Notes: generated by a model from the sequence alone, not told the origin. A stretch of DNA of 64,000 nt from Chryseobacterium potabilaquae (GCF_902728265.1 NZ_CACVBR010000004.1:62001-126000); one strand, 5' to 3'. Positions 17,767-28,003 are shown, counted from the stretch's first letter. Numbers and translations: made by a program.

Positions 17767-18291
17767 ATGAAAATAACAACAAAATTTTTTGCATTCATAC
17801 TTATTGTATCAGTGTCTACAATACTTTCAGCACAGCAAAACAAGGACAAATTCGAAAAAGATAAAAAGGAAATTAGCAAAATGCTTGATGACTTTAATGG
17901 AGCTGCTGCCAAAGCTGATTTTACAACGTACTTTAATTATTTTGCAGATGAATCTACATTTATTGGAACAGATGCTACTGAAGTCTGGGATAAAAAGGCC
18001 TTTATGATATGGGCGAAACCTTACTTTGATAAAAAGAAAACTTGGAATTTCGTTTCATTAAAAAGAAATATTTATTTTGCTAAAGAGGGGAGATTAGCTT
18101 GGTTTGATGAGCTATTAGATACGCAAATGAAAATATGCCGAGGCTCAGGAGTTGTGGAAAAAATAGGCGGGCATTGGAAAGTAAAGCAATATGTTCTTTC
18201 GGTAACAGTTCCTAATGAGGTTGTGGATAAGGTCGTGGTAGAAAAATCATCGATTGAAGAAACATTGATACAACAATTAAAAAATAAATAA
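17767..18291 (+). CDS. Secreted SnoaL/DUF4440-like (NTF2-fold) protein
   Basis: The 174-residue protein has a signal peptide ending about residue 22 (LSAQQ). The mature part shows the NTF2-like pattern: helix KEISKMLDDFNGAAAKADFTTYFNYFADESTFIGTDATEVWDKKAF in outline, then FVSLKRNIYFAKEGRLAWFDELLD and GVVEKIGGHWKVKQYVLSVTVP. NTF2-fold proteins bind small ligands or act as enzymes; no activity can be assigned. It sits between the GH13 amylase and the MFS transporter, almost touching both, so a role in maltooligosaccharide handling is likely but inferred only from position. Confidence 0.8.
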   Translation: MKITTKFFAFILIVSVSTILSAQQNKDKFEKDKKEISKMLDDFNGAAAKADFTTYFNYFADESTFIGTDATEVWDKKAFMIWAKPYFDKKKTWNFVSLKRNIYFAKEGRLAWFDELLDTQMKICRGSGVVEKIGGHWKVKQYVLSVTVPNEVVDKVVVEKSSIEETLIQQLKNK

Positions 18292-18296
18292 GTATC

Positions 18297-19679
18297 ATGT
18301 CAATACAAATAAAGCCGAATCTATCGATACTACAAATCATCAATATGAGCATGGGATTCTTGGGAATTCAAATGGCTTTTGGTTTGCAGAACGGGAATGC
18401 AAGTAGAATTTTGGCCAACTTTGGGGCGGATGTCCATGAGTTGTCTTGGTTTTGGTTGGTTGCTCCTATTACAGGACTTATTGTTCAGCCTATCATTGGG
18501 CATATGGGTGATAATACATGGAGTCCGTTAGGTAGAAGAAAACCCTATTTTCTTATAGGTGCTGTTTTATGTGCCATAGGTCTGGTTATGCTTCCCAATG
18601 CAGCCTCTGTCACTCAAATGATGGCAGCAAATGTCTTGCTGTTGGCCGTTATATTTTTGGCTATGATGGATGCTTCAATTAATGTGGCAATGGAGCCGTT
18701 TCGTGCCTTGGTAGGGGATATGCTTCCTAAGCATCAAGGAACAATCGGGTTTTCTGTTCAAACTATTTTGATTGGAATAGGCGCTGTTATTGGCTCAGAA
18801 CTTCCCAATTGGTTGACGAAAATAGGCGTTTCAAACGTTGCTCTTAAAGGTTTTGTAGCAGAGAATGTAATTTATGCTTTTTATATAGGCGCAGCAATTT
18901 TGATCGTATCGATCTTATATACAATGGTGACTACAAAAGAGTATTCTCCTGAAGAATTTGCTTCATTTGAAGATGGAAAGGAAATACAAGAACACCCATC
19001 TAAAATTTCGGATATTTTTAAAGATTTTGCCAATGTTCCCATTCAGATGAAAAGGCTCGGAGTAGTACAGTTTTTTTCGTGGTTTGCTTTATTCACCATG
19101 TGGGTTTTTACCACGAGTGCTTTAGCTACCCATCATTTTGGGCTTTCACCTGAGGATACTCATTCGGCAGGCTTTAATAAGGCTGGGGATTTGACAGGAA
19201 GCTTATTTGGAAGCTATAATTTTTATGCTATCTTCTTTGCTTTTGCCTTAACACCGATTGCTAAATATATAGGTAAAAAACAAACGCATGCTTTAGCGTT
19301 ACTCTGTGGTGGATTAGGATTGATTTCAATCTATTTTATTAAAGATGTTCATGATCTTTGGATTTCGATGATAGGGCTAGGGTTTGCTTGGGCAAGTATT
19401 TTGGCTATGCCTTATGCCATGTTAATTGATTCTATTCCTCAAAAGAAAATGGGAGTTTATATGGGAATTTTTAACTTTTTTATTGTTATTCCTCAGATCA
19501 TCAATGGCGTTATAGGAGGTCCGATTGTCAGTACTATTTTTGGAAAATATGCTATAGGTTATATTGTGATAGGAGGTATTTGTATGATAGTAGGAGCCAT
19601 CTTCACTATTCTTTTTATTAAACCCGATAATGAAACTCCACAAGAAATTAAAGAGGAGATCCAACAGATCCATTTTTAG
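18297..19679 (+). CDS. MFS/GPH-type sugar transporter (SLC45-like, probable maltose or glucose uptake)
   Basis: The 460-residue inner-membrane protein has about 12 hydrophobic segments. The loop after the second pair, GDNTWSPLGRRKP at residues 71-83, is the signature of the glycoside-pentoside-hexuronide/sucrose-porter branch (G-D-x3-S-x-x-G-R-R-x-P). Family members carry sucrose or maltose with protons. It starts 5 nt after the SnoaL-like gene and closes the sus-like locus, so it most likely takes up maltose or glucose released in the periplasm. It ends shortly before an imperfect inverted-repeat region and a two-way hairpin that separates it from the convergent idh gene. Confidence 0.9.
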   Translation: MSIQIKPNLSILQIINMSMGFLGIQMAFGLQNGNASRILANFGADVHELSWFWLVAPITGLIVQPIIGHMGDNTWSPLGRRKPYFLIGAVLCAIGLVMLPNAASVTQMMAANVLLLAVIFLAMMDASINVAMEPFRALVGDMLPKHQGTIGFSVQTILIGIGAVIGSELPNWLTKIGVSNVALKGFVAENVIYAFYIGAAILIVSILYTMVTTKEYSPEEFASFEDGKEIQEHPSKISDIFKDFANVPIQMKRLGVVQFFSWFALFTMWVFTTSALATHHFGLSPEDTHSAGFNKAGDLTGSLFGSYNFYAIFFAFALTPIAKYIGKKQTHALALLCGGLGLISIYFIKDVHDLWISMIGLGFAWASILAMPYAMLIDSIPQKKMGVYMGIFNFFIVIPQIINGVIGGPIVSTIFGKYAIGYIVIGGICMIVGAIFTILFIKPDNETPQEIKEEIQQIHF

Positions 19680-19689
19680 AAATGGTTCA

Positions 19690-19853
19690 GTGACCACATA
19701 AAGGCTAAAATGGACATTTTTTTAACGTATGATTAGAAATTTTTTTATAATGGTCGCTTTAACAATTTATAAATGTTGGTTCATCTTTTCATTAAGGATT
19801 ACTGCTTTGATAGTTGTAGGAAAGTTGACCATTTTAGCAGCTATCACTGTCAC
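19690..19853. repeat. Possible remnant of a small inverted-repeat element
   Basis: The two ends carry GTGAC (19690-19694) and GTCAC (19849-19853), and internally GCTAAAATGGACA (19704-19716) faces TTGACCATTTTAGC (19825-19838), an 11- to 13-nt imperfect inverted match. The interior has no convincing ORF. This could be a decayed MITE; the arms are not evenly spaced, so the call is weak. Confidence 0.3.
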
Positions 19854-19861
19854 AAAATTAA

Positions 19862-19897
19862 ACTGCTCCTAAAAAGCATGTAACTTTTTGGAGCAGT
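19862..19897. terminator. Hairpin between the sugar transporter and idh
   Basis: Left arm 19862-19876 and right arm 19884-19897 pair with one bulged base (ACTGCTCC-T-AAAAAG). It lies between convergent genes, with A and T runs in the stem. Confidence 0.7.
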
Positions 19898-19931
19898 ATA
19901 TATCTATTAAAAGGTGCTTTAAAGAGGGAAA

Positions 19932-22202
<2,271 letters not shown>

Positions 22203-22290
22203 TTAATTTTTTTATATTAATCCTAAATAAGATTTTCCACTTTAAGAATTATTTAACCTTTATATCAAAGAAAACCCTATTTAATTTGAG

Positions 22291-22298
22291 TAAATTTG
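22291..22298 (+). promoter_or_regulatory. -7 box of tpx
   Basis: TAAATTTG, 26 nt before ATG 22325. An in-frame TTG at 22286 overlaps this box and is therefore not the start. Confidence 0.45.
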
Positions 22299-22324
22299 AA
22301 AAACGTTTTAAAAAAATAATATTT

Positions 22325-22825
22325 ATGTCGACGACGATAACTCTAAAAGGAAATGAAATACATACAATAGGAGCTTTACCAACAATAGGCACAACTATTA
22401 ACGATTTTGCACTTGTAGACTCCAATTTACAGGTTAAAACACTTGCTGATTTTGAGGGGAAGAAAAAAGTGTTTAATATTTTTCCAAGTATTGATACTGG
22501 AATTTGTGCAGCTTCAGCGAGAAAATTTAATGAAGAAGCTTCCAAATTAGAAAATGCAGTTGTGATTAATGTATCTAAAGATCTCCCATTTGCGTTAGGA
22601 AGATTTTGTGCTGCTGAAGGATTAAATAATGTAGAAACACTTTCTGACTTTAGAAGTAGCTTTGGCGATGACTTCGGATTGACAATTACTGATTCTCCTA
22701 TGAAAGGACTTTTAAGCCGTGCCGTAATCGTGGCGGATGAGAATAATAAGGTGATATATGCAGAACAAGTTCCTGAAATTGTAACGGAACCTAATTATGA
22801 TGCTGCATTAGCGGTGTTTAAATAG
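22325..22825 (+). CDS. tpx: Thiol peroxidase (atypical 2-Cys peroxiredoxin)
   Basis: The 166-residue cytoplasmic enzyme reduces hydroperoxides using thioredoxin. The peroxidatic cysteine is C61 in PSIDTGICAASARKF and the resolving cysteine is C95 in LGRFCAAEGL, exactly the positions of C61 and C95 in E. coli Tpx. Length is normal. The start is ATG 22325, because starting earlier would run through the promoter box. It is divergent from idh and is followed by a strong terminator, so it is a single-gene unit. Confidence 0.96.
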   Translation: MSTTITLKGNEIHTIGALPTIGTTINDFALVDSNLQVKTLADFEGKKKVFNIFPSIDTGICAASARKFNEEASKLENAVVINVSKDLPFALGRFCAAEGLNNVETLSDFRSSFGDDFGLTITDSPMKGLLSRAVIVADENNKVIYAEQVPEIVTEPNYDAALAVFK

Positions 22826-22839
22826 TTAAAAATATACTT

Positions 22840-22882
22840 ATTTAAAAAGCCTTGTGAAATATATTCGCAAGGCTTTTTAAAT
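22840..22882 (+). terminator. Terminator of tpx
   Basis: A 15-bp perfect stem (22840-22854 with 22868-22882), extended to 19 pairs with a G-T pair and a loop of ATATA, contains A5 and T5 runs. Confidence 0.9.
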
Positions 22883-22986
22883 GATCCTACTGGATAAAAT
22901 ATAGTGATTTTATACTAGAATTACGTATCATGTGTATGGGTAAATGTTTCTTATCCTACGTCAATACTTTGAACATGGCTAAGCCG

Positions 22987-22994
22987 TAAATTTG
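22987..22994 (+). promoter_or_regulatory. -7 box of the pirin gene
   Basis: TAAATTTG, 20 nt before ATG 23015. A TTTG at 22968-22971 is only 15 nt away, shorter than the usual spacing. Confidence 0.4.
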
Positions 22995-23014
22995 CTTTAT
23001 AAATAATCATAATA

Positions 23015-23743
23015 ATGAAAACAATTTATCATAAAGCAGATACAAGAGGACATGCTGATCATGGATGGCTAAACAGTTACCATACATTCAGTTTTGCAAA
23101 CTATCAAAATGCTGAGAGAACACATTTCGGAGCCTTAAGAGTTTTAAATGATGATACAGTGTCCCAAGGAATGGGATTTGGTACCCATCCTCACAGAGAT
23201 ATGGAAATTATTTCAATTCCTTTAGAAGGAGATTTAGAGCATAAAGATTCTATGGGAACAACTGCGGTAATTAAGAAAGGTGAAATTCAAGTAATGAGTG
23301 CGGGGACAGGAGTAATGCATAGTGAATATAACCAAAACAAAGATGTTCCTGTAAAATTTTTACAAATCTGGGTTTTTCCTAGAGAATTAGGTGTGGAGCC
23401 ACGATATGATCAAAAAAGTATTAAAGAAGGAGAAAAGCTCAATGAATTTCAACAAATTCTTTCACCAGAGAAAAATGATGAAGGAGTTTGGATTCATCAG
23501 GATGCATGGTTTAATCTAGGTAAGTTTACAAAAGGAATAGATAAAAACTATAAATTACATAGAAAAGAAAATGGAGTATACGTTTTTGTCCTAAAAGGAA
23601 GCATAAAAATAGGCGATAAAACACTTAATGAAAGGGATGGTTTAGGAATTTGGGAAACTCAGAGTTTTACTATGGAGGCAGTTGATGATACCGAAATTCT
23701 TGTAATGGAGGTTCCCATGGAATTGCCATCTTATCTTAAATAA
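23015..23743 (+). CDS. Pirin family protein (YhaK/YhhW type, bicupin)
   Basis: The 242-residue protein has the pirin N-terminal cupin with metal ligands in GTHPHRDMEI (about residues 59-68) and HSEYN (about 105-109), preceded by DHGWLNSYHTFSFANY. Some bacterial pirins have quercetin 2,3-dioxygenase activity; others act as redox sensors. No substrate can be read from the sequence. The C-terminal half is the second cupin. It is followed after 36 nt by an FMN-reductase gene that has its own promoter overlapping the pirin stop. Such pirin-reductase pairs are common and suggest a shared oxidative or electrophile response (inference). Confidence 0.9.
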   Translation: MKTIYHKADTRGHADHGWLNSYHTFSFANYQNAERTHFGALRVLNDDTVSQGMGFGTHPHRDMEIISIPLEGDLEHKDSMGTTAVIKKGEIQVMSAGTGVMHSEYNQNKDVPVKFLQIWVFPRELGVEPRYDQKSIKEGEKLNEFQQILSPEKNDEGVWIHQDAWFNLGKFTKGIDKNYKLHRKENGVYVFVLKGSIKIGDKTLNERDGLGIWETQSFTMEAVDDTEILVMEVPMELPSYLK

Positions 23744-23752
23744 TTAAATTTG
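23723..23752 (+). promoter_or_regulatory. Promoter of the FMN reductase gene
   Basis: TTG (23723-23725), 19-nt spacer, TAAATTTG (23745-23752): both Bacteroidota boxes with correct spacing. The -33 lies inside the pirin coding end, and the -7 overlaps sequence just after its stop. Confidence 0.6.
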
Positions 23753-23779
23753 TAACCTTAAAAATTATACAAATACATA

Positions 23780-24331
23780 ATGAAAGTTTTAGCAATAGCA
23801 GGAAGTAATTCAGAAAATTCGATGAATAAACACTTAGTGTCATATGCATCCACTCTATTTGAAAATGCAGAAGTAGAAGTTATAGATTTAAATCTTTTCG
23901 AAATGCCTATTTATAAACACGAAAGAGAAGTAAATAGCGGAGTTCCTCCAGAAGCCCATGATTTTGCGGCTAAAATTGATGGAGCTAATGTATTGCTACT
24001 TTCTCTACCTGAACATAATGGAACATATTCTACTGCGTTTAAAAATGTATTTGATTGGGTATCCAGAATCAAAGGTAGAACGGTATGGAATGAAGTTCCT
24101 ATGTTATTGATGTCCGCAGCACCAGGAGCTAGAGGAGGAGCTGGAGTATTGGAGGCTGCTACTAAGCGTTTTCCTTTTCATGGAGGAAATATTGTAGATA
24201 CATTTTCGCTACCATTTTTCAAAGATAATTTCGATACAACAAAACAAGAAATTTCTAATGAAGAGAAAAACAATGAGTTAAGAGATAAAATTAAAAAGAT
24301 TTCAGCAATTGAAATCATCCTTGAAAAATAG
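23780..24331 (+). CDS. NAD(P)H-dependent FMN reductase (flavodoxin-like)
   Basis: The 183-residue cytoplasmic flavoprotein has the FMN phosphate-binding loop AGSNSENSMNKHL at about residues 7-19 and the family signature LPEHNGTYSTAFKNVFDWVSR at about residues 77-97, split here across the isoalloxazine site. Members reduce free FMN, quinones or azo compounds with NAD(P)H. The specific substrate is unknown. It follows the pirin gene and has a good promoter of its own. A small promoter-ORF-terminator unit follows it. Confidence 0.9.
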   Translation: MKVLAIAGSNSENSMNKHLVSYASTLFENAEVEVIDLNLFEMPIYKHEREVNSGVPPEAHDFAAKIDGANVLLLSLPEHNGTYSTAFKNVFDWVSRIKGRTVWNEVPMLLMSAAPGARGGAGVLEAATKRFPFHGGNIVDTFSLPFFKDNFDTTKQEISNEEKNNELRDKIKKISAIEIILEK

Positions 24332-24333
24332 AA

Positions 24334-24365
24334 TTTGAAACTTAACTTAAAAATTAATATCTTTG
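24334..24365 (+). promoter_or_regulatory. Strong promoter of a tiny transcription unit
   Basis: TTTG (24334-24337), exact 20-nt spacer, TATCTTTG (24358-24365). This is the best match to the Bacteroidota consensus in the window. The predicted start of transcription is near 24368. Confidence 0.7.
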
Positions 24366-24380
24366 CAAAAAGATAAAGAA

Positions 24381-24455
24381 ATGAAAATTCAGACCTATCA
24401 TAAAGAATGTTTTTCCGATAAAGGGAAAATTGTGGGCTCTGAAATTCTGAAATAA
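24381..24455 (+). CDS. Candidate 24-residue peptide ORF in a self-contained small transcript
   Basis: ATG 24381 opens a 24-codon frame (beginning MKIQTYHKECFSDKGK and ending SEILK) that closes with TAA just 7 nt before a terminator stem. It lies between a consensus promoter (24334-24365) and that terminator (24463-24500), so the predicted RNA is only about 130 nt. It could be a translated micropeptide, a small RNA, or the remains of a larger gene. I recognise no family and it shows no run of one amino acid as in classic attenuator leaders. The transcription unit is well supported; translation is not. Confidence 0.35.
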   Translation: MKIQTYHKECFSDKGKIVGSEILK

Positions 24456-24462
24456 AGCAATG

Positions 24463-24500
24463 GCCGATAATCTACTAAGATTGTCGGCTTTTTTATTTTT
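24463..24500 (+). terminator. Terminator of the tiny unit upstream of purM
   Basis: Stem GCCGATAATC (24463-24472) with GATTGTCGGC (24479-24488), one G-T pair, loop of 6, then T6-A-T5. Confidence 0.88.
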
Positions 24501-24508
24501 TAAATTTG
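24501..24508 (+). promoter_or_regulatory. -7 box of purM, abutting the previous terminator
   Basis: TAAATTTG directly follows the T tract of the terminator. A TTG at 24481-24483 is 17 nt upstream. It predicts a purM leader of about 90 nt. Confidence 0.4.
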
Positions 24509-24529
24509 ATATAAAAAGTAATTATAAAA

Positions 24530-24600
24530 AGATAAAAGACATCAGGTATTAGATATAGCAATAATCTGAAATCTGAATCTAGCATCTAAAAATCTAAATA
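24530..24600. repeat. Degenerate 7-8-nt repeat with inverted symmetry in the purM leader
   Basis: The right half consists of successive ATCTGAA, ATCTGA, ATCTAGC, ATCTAAAA, ATCTAAAT units. The left half reads TATTAGATATAGC, i.e. similar units in reverse orientation. The two halves could fold into an imperfect hairpin in the predicted 5' leader. Confidence 0.5.
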
Positions 24601-24602
24601 CA

Positions 24603-25595
24603 ATGAGCAATACTTACAAATCTGCAGGTGTAGATAAAGAAGAGGGATACAAAACGGTTGATAGAATAAAAAAAGCGGTTGGTGAAACTCATAATTCAAA
24701 TGTATTGAATCATTTGGGGAGTTTTGGAGCTTTCTATGAGATAGGAGGGTACAAAAATCCTGTTTTAGTGTCTGGAACAGATGGTGTAGGAACAAAGCTG
24801 AAAGTAGCATTAGATACTAAAAAATATGATTCTATAGGAGTAGATTGTTTTGCAATGTGTGCGAATGATATTCTTTGTCATGGAGCCAAACCCTTATTCT
24901 TCCTAGATTACTTAGCTTGTGGAAAATTAGATTCCGAAATTGCAGCTGAGATCGTATTAGGAATGGTGGAAGCTTGTAAAGATAATAATTGTGCATTGAT
25001 TGGTGGTGAAACTGCTGAAATGCCGGGAATGTATCAGCCGGGAGACTATGATGTAGCAGGATTTTGTGTAGGAATCGTTGAAAAAGATCAAATTATTGAT
25101 GGATCCAATATTAAAGTGGGTAATAAAGTAATTGCATTGCCAAGTTCAGGATTTCATTCTAATGGTTTCTCTTTAGTAAGAAAAGTATTTCCAAACTTTG
25201 AGGAAGAATTTGAAGGAAAGCCCTTATATGAGACTCTCCTAGTTCCAACAAGATTATATTATAAAGATATTCATAAAGTTCTTGAAGAAATAAAAGTGTG
25301 TGGAATTGCTCATATTACAGGAGGAGGTCTATATGAAAACGTTCCAAGAATTATTCCTAACGGATTATGTGCTTCAATTGATGCTTCAAAAATCCAAATC
25401 CCAAGTATTATGCTGGAATTGGAAAAGAGAGGAGGAGTAGCTCGTGAAGAGATGTTCGGAACATTCAATATGGGAATAGGGATGATCTTAGTTGTAGATA
25501 CAGAGCATGCAGAAAAAGTATTACATCTTTTAGATGATGCCTATGAAATTGGAGTAATCACAGAAGGCAACGAGAAAATTAATTTATCACTATAA
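24603..25595 (+). CDS. purM: Phosphoribosylformylglycinamidine cyclo-ligase (AIR synthetase)
   Basis: The 330-residue cytoplasmic enzyme closes FGAM to AIR with ATP, step 5 of purine synthesis. Clear PurM marks are VSGTDGVGTKLKVA (about residues 57-70), CANDILCHGAKPLFFLDY, the GGETAEMPGMY motif (about residues 138-148), and the late AHITGGGLYENVPRI block. Length is slightly short of the E. coli enzyme (345). It is the first gene of a same-direction pur cluster, purM-purN-purH-purD-guaA, separated by 90-140-nt gaps with their own signals rather than by tight operon junctions. Confidence 0.97.
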   Translation: MSNTYKSAGVDKEEGYKTVDRIKKAVGETHNSNVLNHLGSFGAFYEIGGYKNPVLVSGTDGVGTKLKVALDTKKYDSIGVDCFAMCANDILCHGAKPLFFLDYLACGKLDSEIAAEIVLGMVEACKDNNCALIGGETAEMPGMYQPGDYDVAGFCVGIVEKDQIIDGSNIKVGNKVIALPSSGFHSNGFSLVRKVFPNFEEEFEGKPLYETLLVPTRLYYKDIHKVLEEIKVCGIAHITGGGLYENVPRIIPNGLCASIDASKIQIPSIMLELEKRGGVAREEMFGTFNMGIGMILVVDTEHAEKVLHLLDDAYEIGVITEGNEKINLSL

Positions 25596-25680
25596 CAATA
25601 TAACAATGTATCAGTTTAGCAATGCAACAATGCTTTTAATTTAATTGGTATACTGGTACATTGATAAATTGATATATTAA
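25591..25680. repeat. 8-nt-period inverted repeat between purM and purN
   Basis: The left arm (25591-25633) reads as units CAATGTAT, CAGTTTAG, CAATGCAA, CAATG. The reverse complement of the right arm (25643-25680) reads CAATTTAT, CAATGTAC, CAGTATAC, CAATT. Over 33 aligned positions I count 23 identities between the arms, so they could form a long imperfect hairpin before the purN start at 25690. Confidence 0.6.
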
Positions 25681-25689
25681 TTTAATGAC

Positions 25690-26253
25690 ATGAAAAACAT
25701 TACTGTACTCGTTTCAGGTTCAGGAACTAATCTTCAAAGGATTTTAGATAGCATTGAGAGTGGAGAAATTCAAAATGCACAAGTATCCTTAGTAATTGCA
25801 GACAGAGAATGTTATGGACTAGAAAGAGCTAAAAACCACCATATTAAAAATATACTCATTCCAAGGGGTAAAAATTTTAGCAGTCAATTGAATGAAGTGA
25901 TTTCCGAAAATACAGATTTAATTGTATTAGCCGGTTTTTTATCTATTCTAAAGTCTGAATTTTGTGAAAACTGGAAAGGCAAAATAATTAATATTCATCC
26001 TGCTTTACTTCCCAAATTTGGAGGTAAGGGAATGTGGGGAATGAATGTTCATCGGGCAGTCATTGAAGCGAAAGAAAAAGAAAGTGGAGCTACTGTACAT
26101 TTCGTGACATCAGGAATTGATGAAGGAGATATAATTCTTCAAAAATCGTTTGATGTTATGGAAAATGATACTCCTGAAACACTTGCAGAAAAAGTACATC
26201 ATATTGAATATGAAATTTTTCCTAAAGCCATTAATAAATTTTTTGGCAATTAA
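25690..26253 (+). CDS. purN: Phosphoribosylglycinamide formyltransferase (GART)
   Basis: The 187-residue enzyme transfers a formyl group from 10-formyl-THF to GAR (step 3 of purine synthesis). It has the PurN phosphate loop VSGSGTNLQRILD (residues 8-20), the catalytic INIHPALLPKFGGKGMWG block (about residues 97-114, with N and H) and the GIDEGDIILQ segment with the catalytic Asp. Length is slightly shorter than E. coli (212), as in other Flavobacteriia. The gap before it contains the 8-nt-period repeat. Confidence 0.96.
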   Translation: MKNITVLVSGSGTNLQRILDSIESGEIQNAQVSLVIADRECYGLERAKNHHIKNILIPRGKNFSSQLNEVISENTDLIVLAGFLSILKSEFCENWKGKIINIHPALLPKFGGKGMWGMNVHRAVIEAKEKESGATVHFVTSGIDEGDIILQKSFDVMENDTPETLAEKVHHIEYEIFPKAINKFFGN

Positions 26254-26393
26254 TATAATAATGCAACATCTTACCCTTTTTAATGATGGCATTTTTTATC
26301 AGTAAGAAATCTAAGTAAAAATAAAATAAATCCGGAACTGAAAATACCGGATACAGTTTGAAATAGCTGTAAAAAGTAAAAATTGAAAGAAAA

Positions 26394-27911
26394 ATGAGCA
26401 AAAAGAGAGTTTTAATCAGTGTCTCAGACAAAAGCGGATTGATTGAGTTCGCCCAGTTTTTGGAAGCCCAGAATTATGAATTGATTTCAACAGGAGGGAC
26501 CTTCAAACATTTGAAAGATGCTGGTTTAAATCCGATTCAGATTGATGAGGTTACGAATTTCCCTGAAATGTTGGATGGAAGAGTAAAAACACTACATCCA
26601 AAAGTACATGGAGGATTGTTAGCTGTTCGTGCTAATGAAGAGCATATGAAAACGGTTCAGGAGCATGGAATTGGACTGATTGATATGGTTATTGTAAACC
26701 TTTATCCTTTTTTTGAGAATGTAAATAAAAATATTTCTTTGCATGAAAAAGTAGAGTTTATTGATATCGGTGGTCCTTCAATGCTTCGGTCTGCAGCTAA
26801 AAATTTTGATTCGGTTACCGTAATTACAGATGTAGAAGATTATGCAGCAGTAAAAATCGAAATGGAGCAAAATGGAGATACGTATATTGAAACGCGAAAA
26901 AAACTTGCTGGAAAGGTATTTAACCTTACGTCTGCTTATGATGGAGCTATTTCCAGAATGCTTTTAGAAGAAGAATACCCTACTTATCTCAATGCCTCTT
27001 ACAAAAAAATATCTGATTTAAGGTATGGTGAAAACCCTCACCAAACAGCAGCATATTATGTTTCGACTTTCGAAAATGGGGCTATGAAAGATTTTGAACA
27101 GCTTGGAGGTAAAGAGCTTTCTTTCAATAATCTTCGAGATATGGATCTCTGCTGGAAAGTAGTTAATGAGTTTAAGGAAGAAATGGCATGTTGTGCAGTA
27201 AAACATTCAACACCTTGTGGGGTTGCTATTGGAAGCAACGCTTTGGAAACCTATCAAAAAACTTTCGAATGTGATCCAGTTTCCATATTTGGAGGAATTG
27301 TTGCGATGAACTATAAAATTGATGGAGCCACAGCCGAAGAGCTCAATAAAACTTTCCTTGAAATCGTAATGGCTCCGGAATTTGATGAAGAAGCTCTTGA
27401 AATTTTAAGAAAAAAGAAAAATCTAAGAATTATAAAAATTATAAATCCGGTTTCTGATAAACAAACTTGGGTTAAAGTGGATGGAGGAATTTTGGTTCAG
27501 GATAATGATAGTGTTTTTTCAGAAGATATTAAAACAGTTACCAACGTACAACCTTCCGAAGAGCAAAAAAAGGCCCTTATTTTCTCTCAAAGGGTAGTAA
27601 AATATGTGAAGTCAAATGCTATTGTTGTTTCTAATGGAATTCAGGCTTTCGGAATTGGAGGTGGCCAGGTTAATAGAATTTGGGCTACTCAACAAGCTAT
27701 TGAAAGAGCTAAAGAAAAATTCTCTGGAGATTTAGTTTTAGCATCTGATGCCTTTTTTCCTTTCCGTGATGTAGTGGACTTTTGTGCTCAAGAGGGAATA
27801 AAAGCGATTATTCAACCAGGAGGAAGTGTGAAAGACCAAGATAGTATAGAAGCTGCCAATGAACATGGAATTCCCATGATGTTTACAGGAATCAGACATT
27901 TTCTACACTAG
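26394..27911 (+). CDS. purH: Bifunctional AICAR transformylase / IMP cyclohydrolase
   Basis: The 505-residue protein performs the last two steps to IMP. The N-terminal MGS-like cyclohydrolase domain (about residues 1-190) shows [22 protein letters not shown] and [20 protein letters not shown]. The C-terminal transformylase domain shows [14 protein letters not shown], the catalytic [11 protein letters not shown] (about residues 269-279) and the end [21 protein letters not shown] in pieces. Length is normal. It is followed by a gap with a promoter for purD. Confidence 0.98.
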   Translation: MSKKRVLISVSDKSGLIEFAQFLEAQNYELISTGGTFKHLKDAGLNPIQIDEVTNFPEMLDGRVKTLHPKVHGGLLAVRANEEHMKTVQEHGIGLIDMVIVNLYPFFENVNKNISLHEKVEFIDIGGPSMLRSAAKNFDSVTVITDVEDYAAVKIEMEQNGDTYIETRKKLAGKVFNLTSAYDGAISRMLLEEEYPTYLNASYKKISDLRYGENPHQTAAYYVSTFENGAMKDFEQLGGKELSFNNLRDMDLCWKVVNEFKEEMACCAVKHSTPCGVAIGSNALETYQKTFECDPVSIFGGIVAMNYKIDGATAEELNKTFLEIVMAPEFDEEALEILRKKKNLRIIKIINPVSDKQTWVKVDGGILVQDNDSVFSEDIKTVTNVQPSEEQKKALIFSQRVVKYVKSNAIVVSNGIQAFGIGGGQVNRIWATQQAIERAKEKFSGDLVLASDAFFPFRDVVDFCAQEGIKAIIQPGGSVKDQDSIEAANEHGIPMMFTGIRHFLH

Positions 27912-27940
27912 TTAAAATAGAATTAAAATTGAGTTGGAGA

Positions 27941-27972
27941 TTGCTTATATAGCTTTCAAAATTATATATTTG
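27941..27972 (+). promoter_or_regulatory. Promoter of purD
   Basis: TTG (27941-27943), 21-nt spacer, TATATTTG (27965-27972). Both boxes match, and ATG 28004 lies 31 nt further on. Confidence 0.6.
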
Positions 27973-28003
27973 TAAATTATAGACTAGATAATTAAAATAA
28001 AGT

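Noticed and set aside
24381..24500. Classic amino-acid attenuator leader for purM
   Set aside because: The 24-codon ORF has no run of one amino acid and no alternative anti-terminator stem is evident; purM also has a -7 box after the hairpin.
25591..25680. CRISPR-like array
   Set aside because: Units are 8 nt with no spacers and the arms are inverted, which does not fit a CRISPR.
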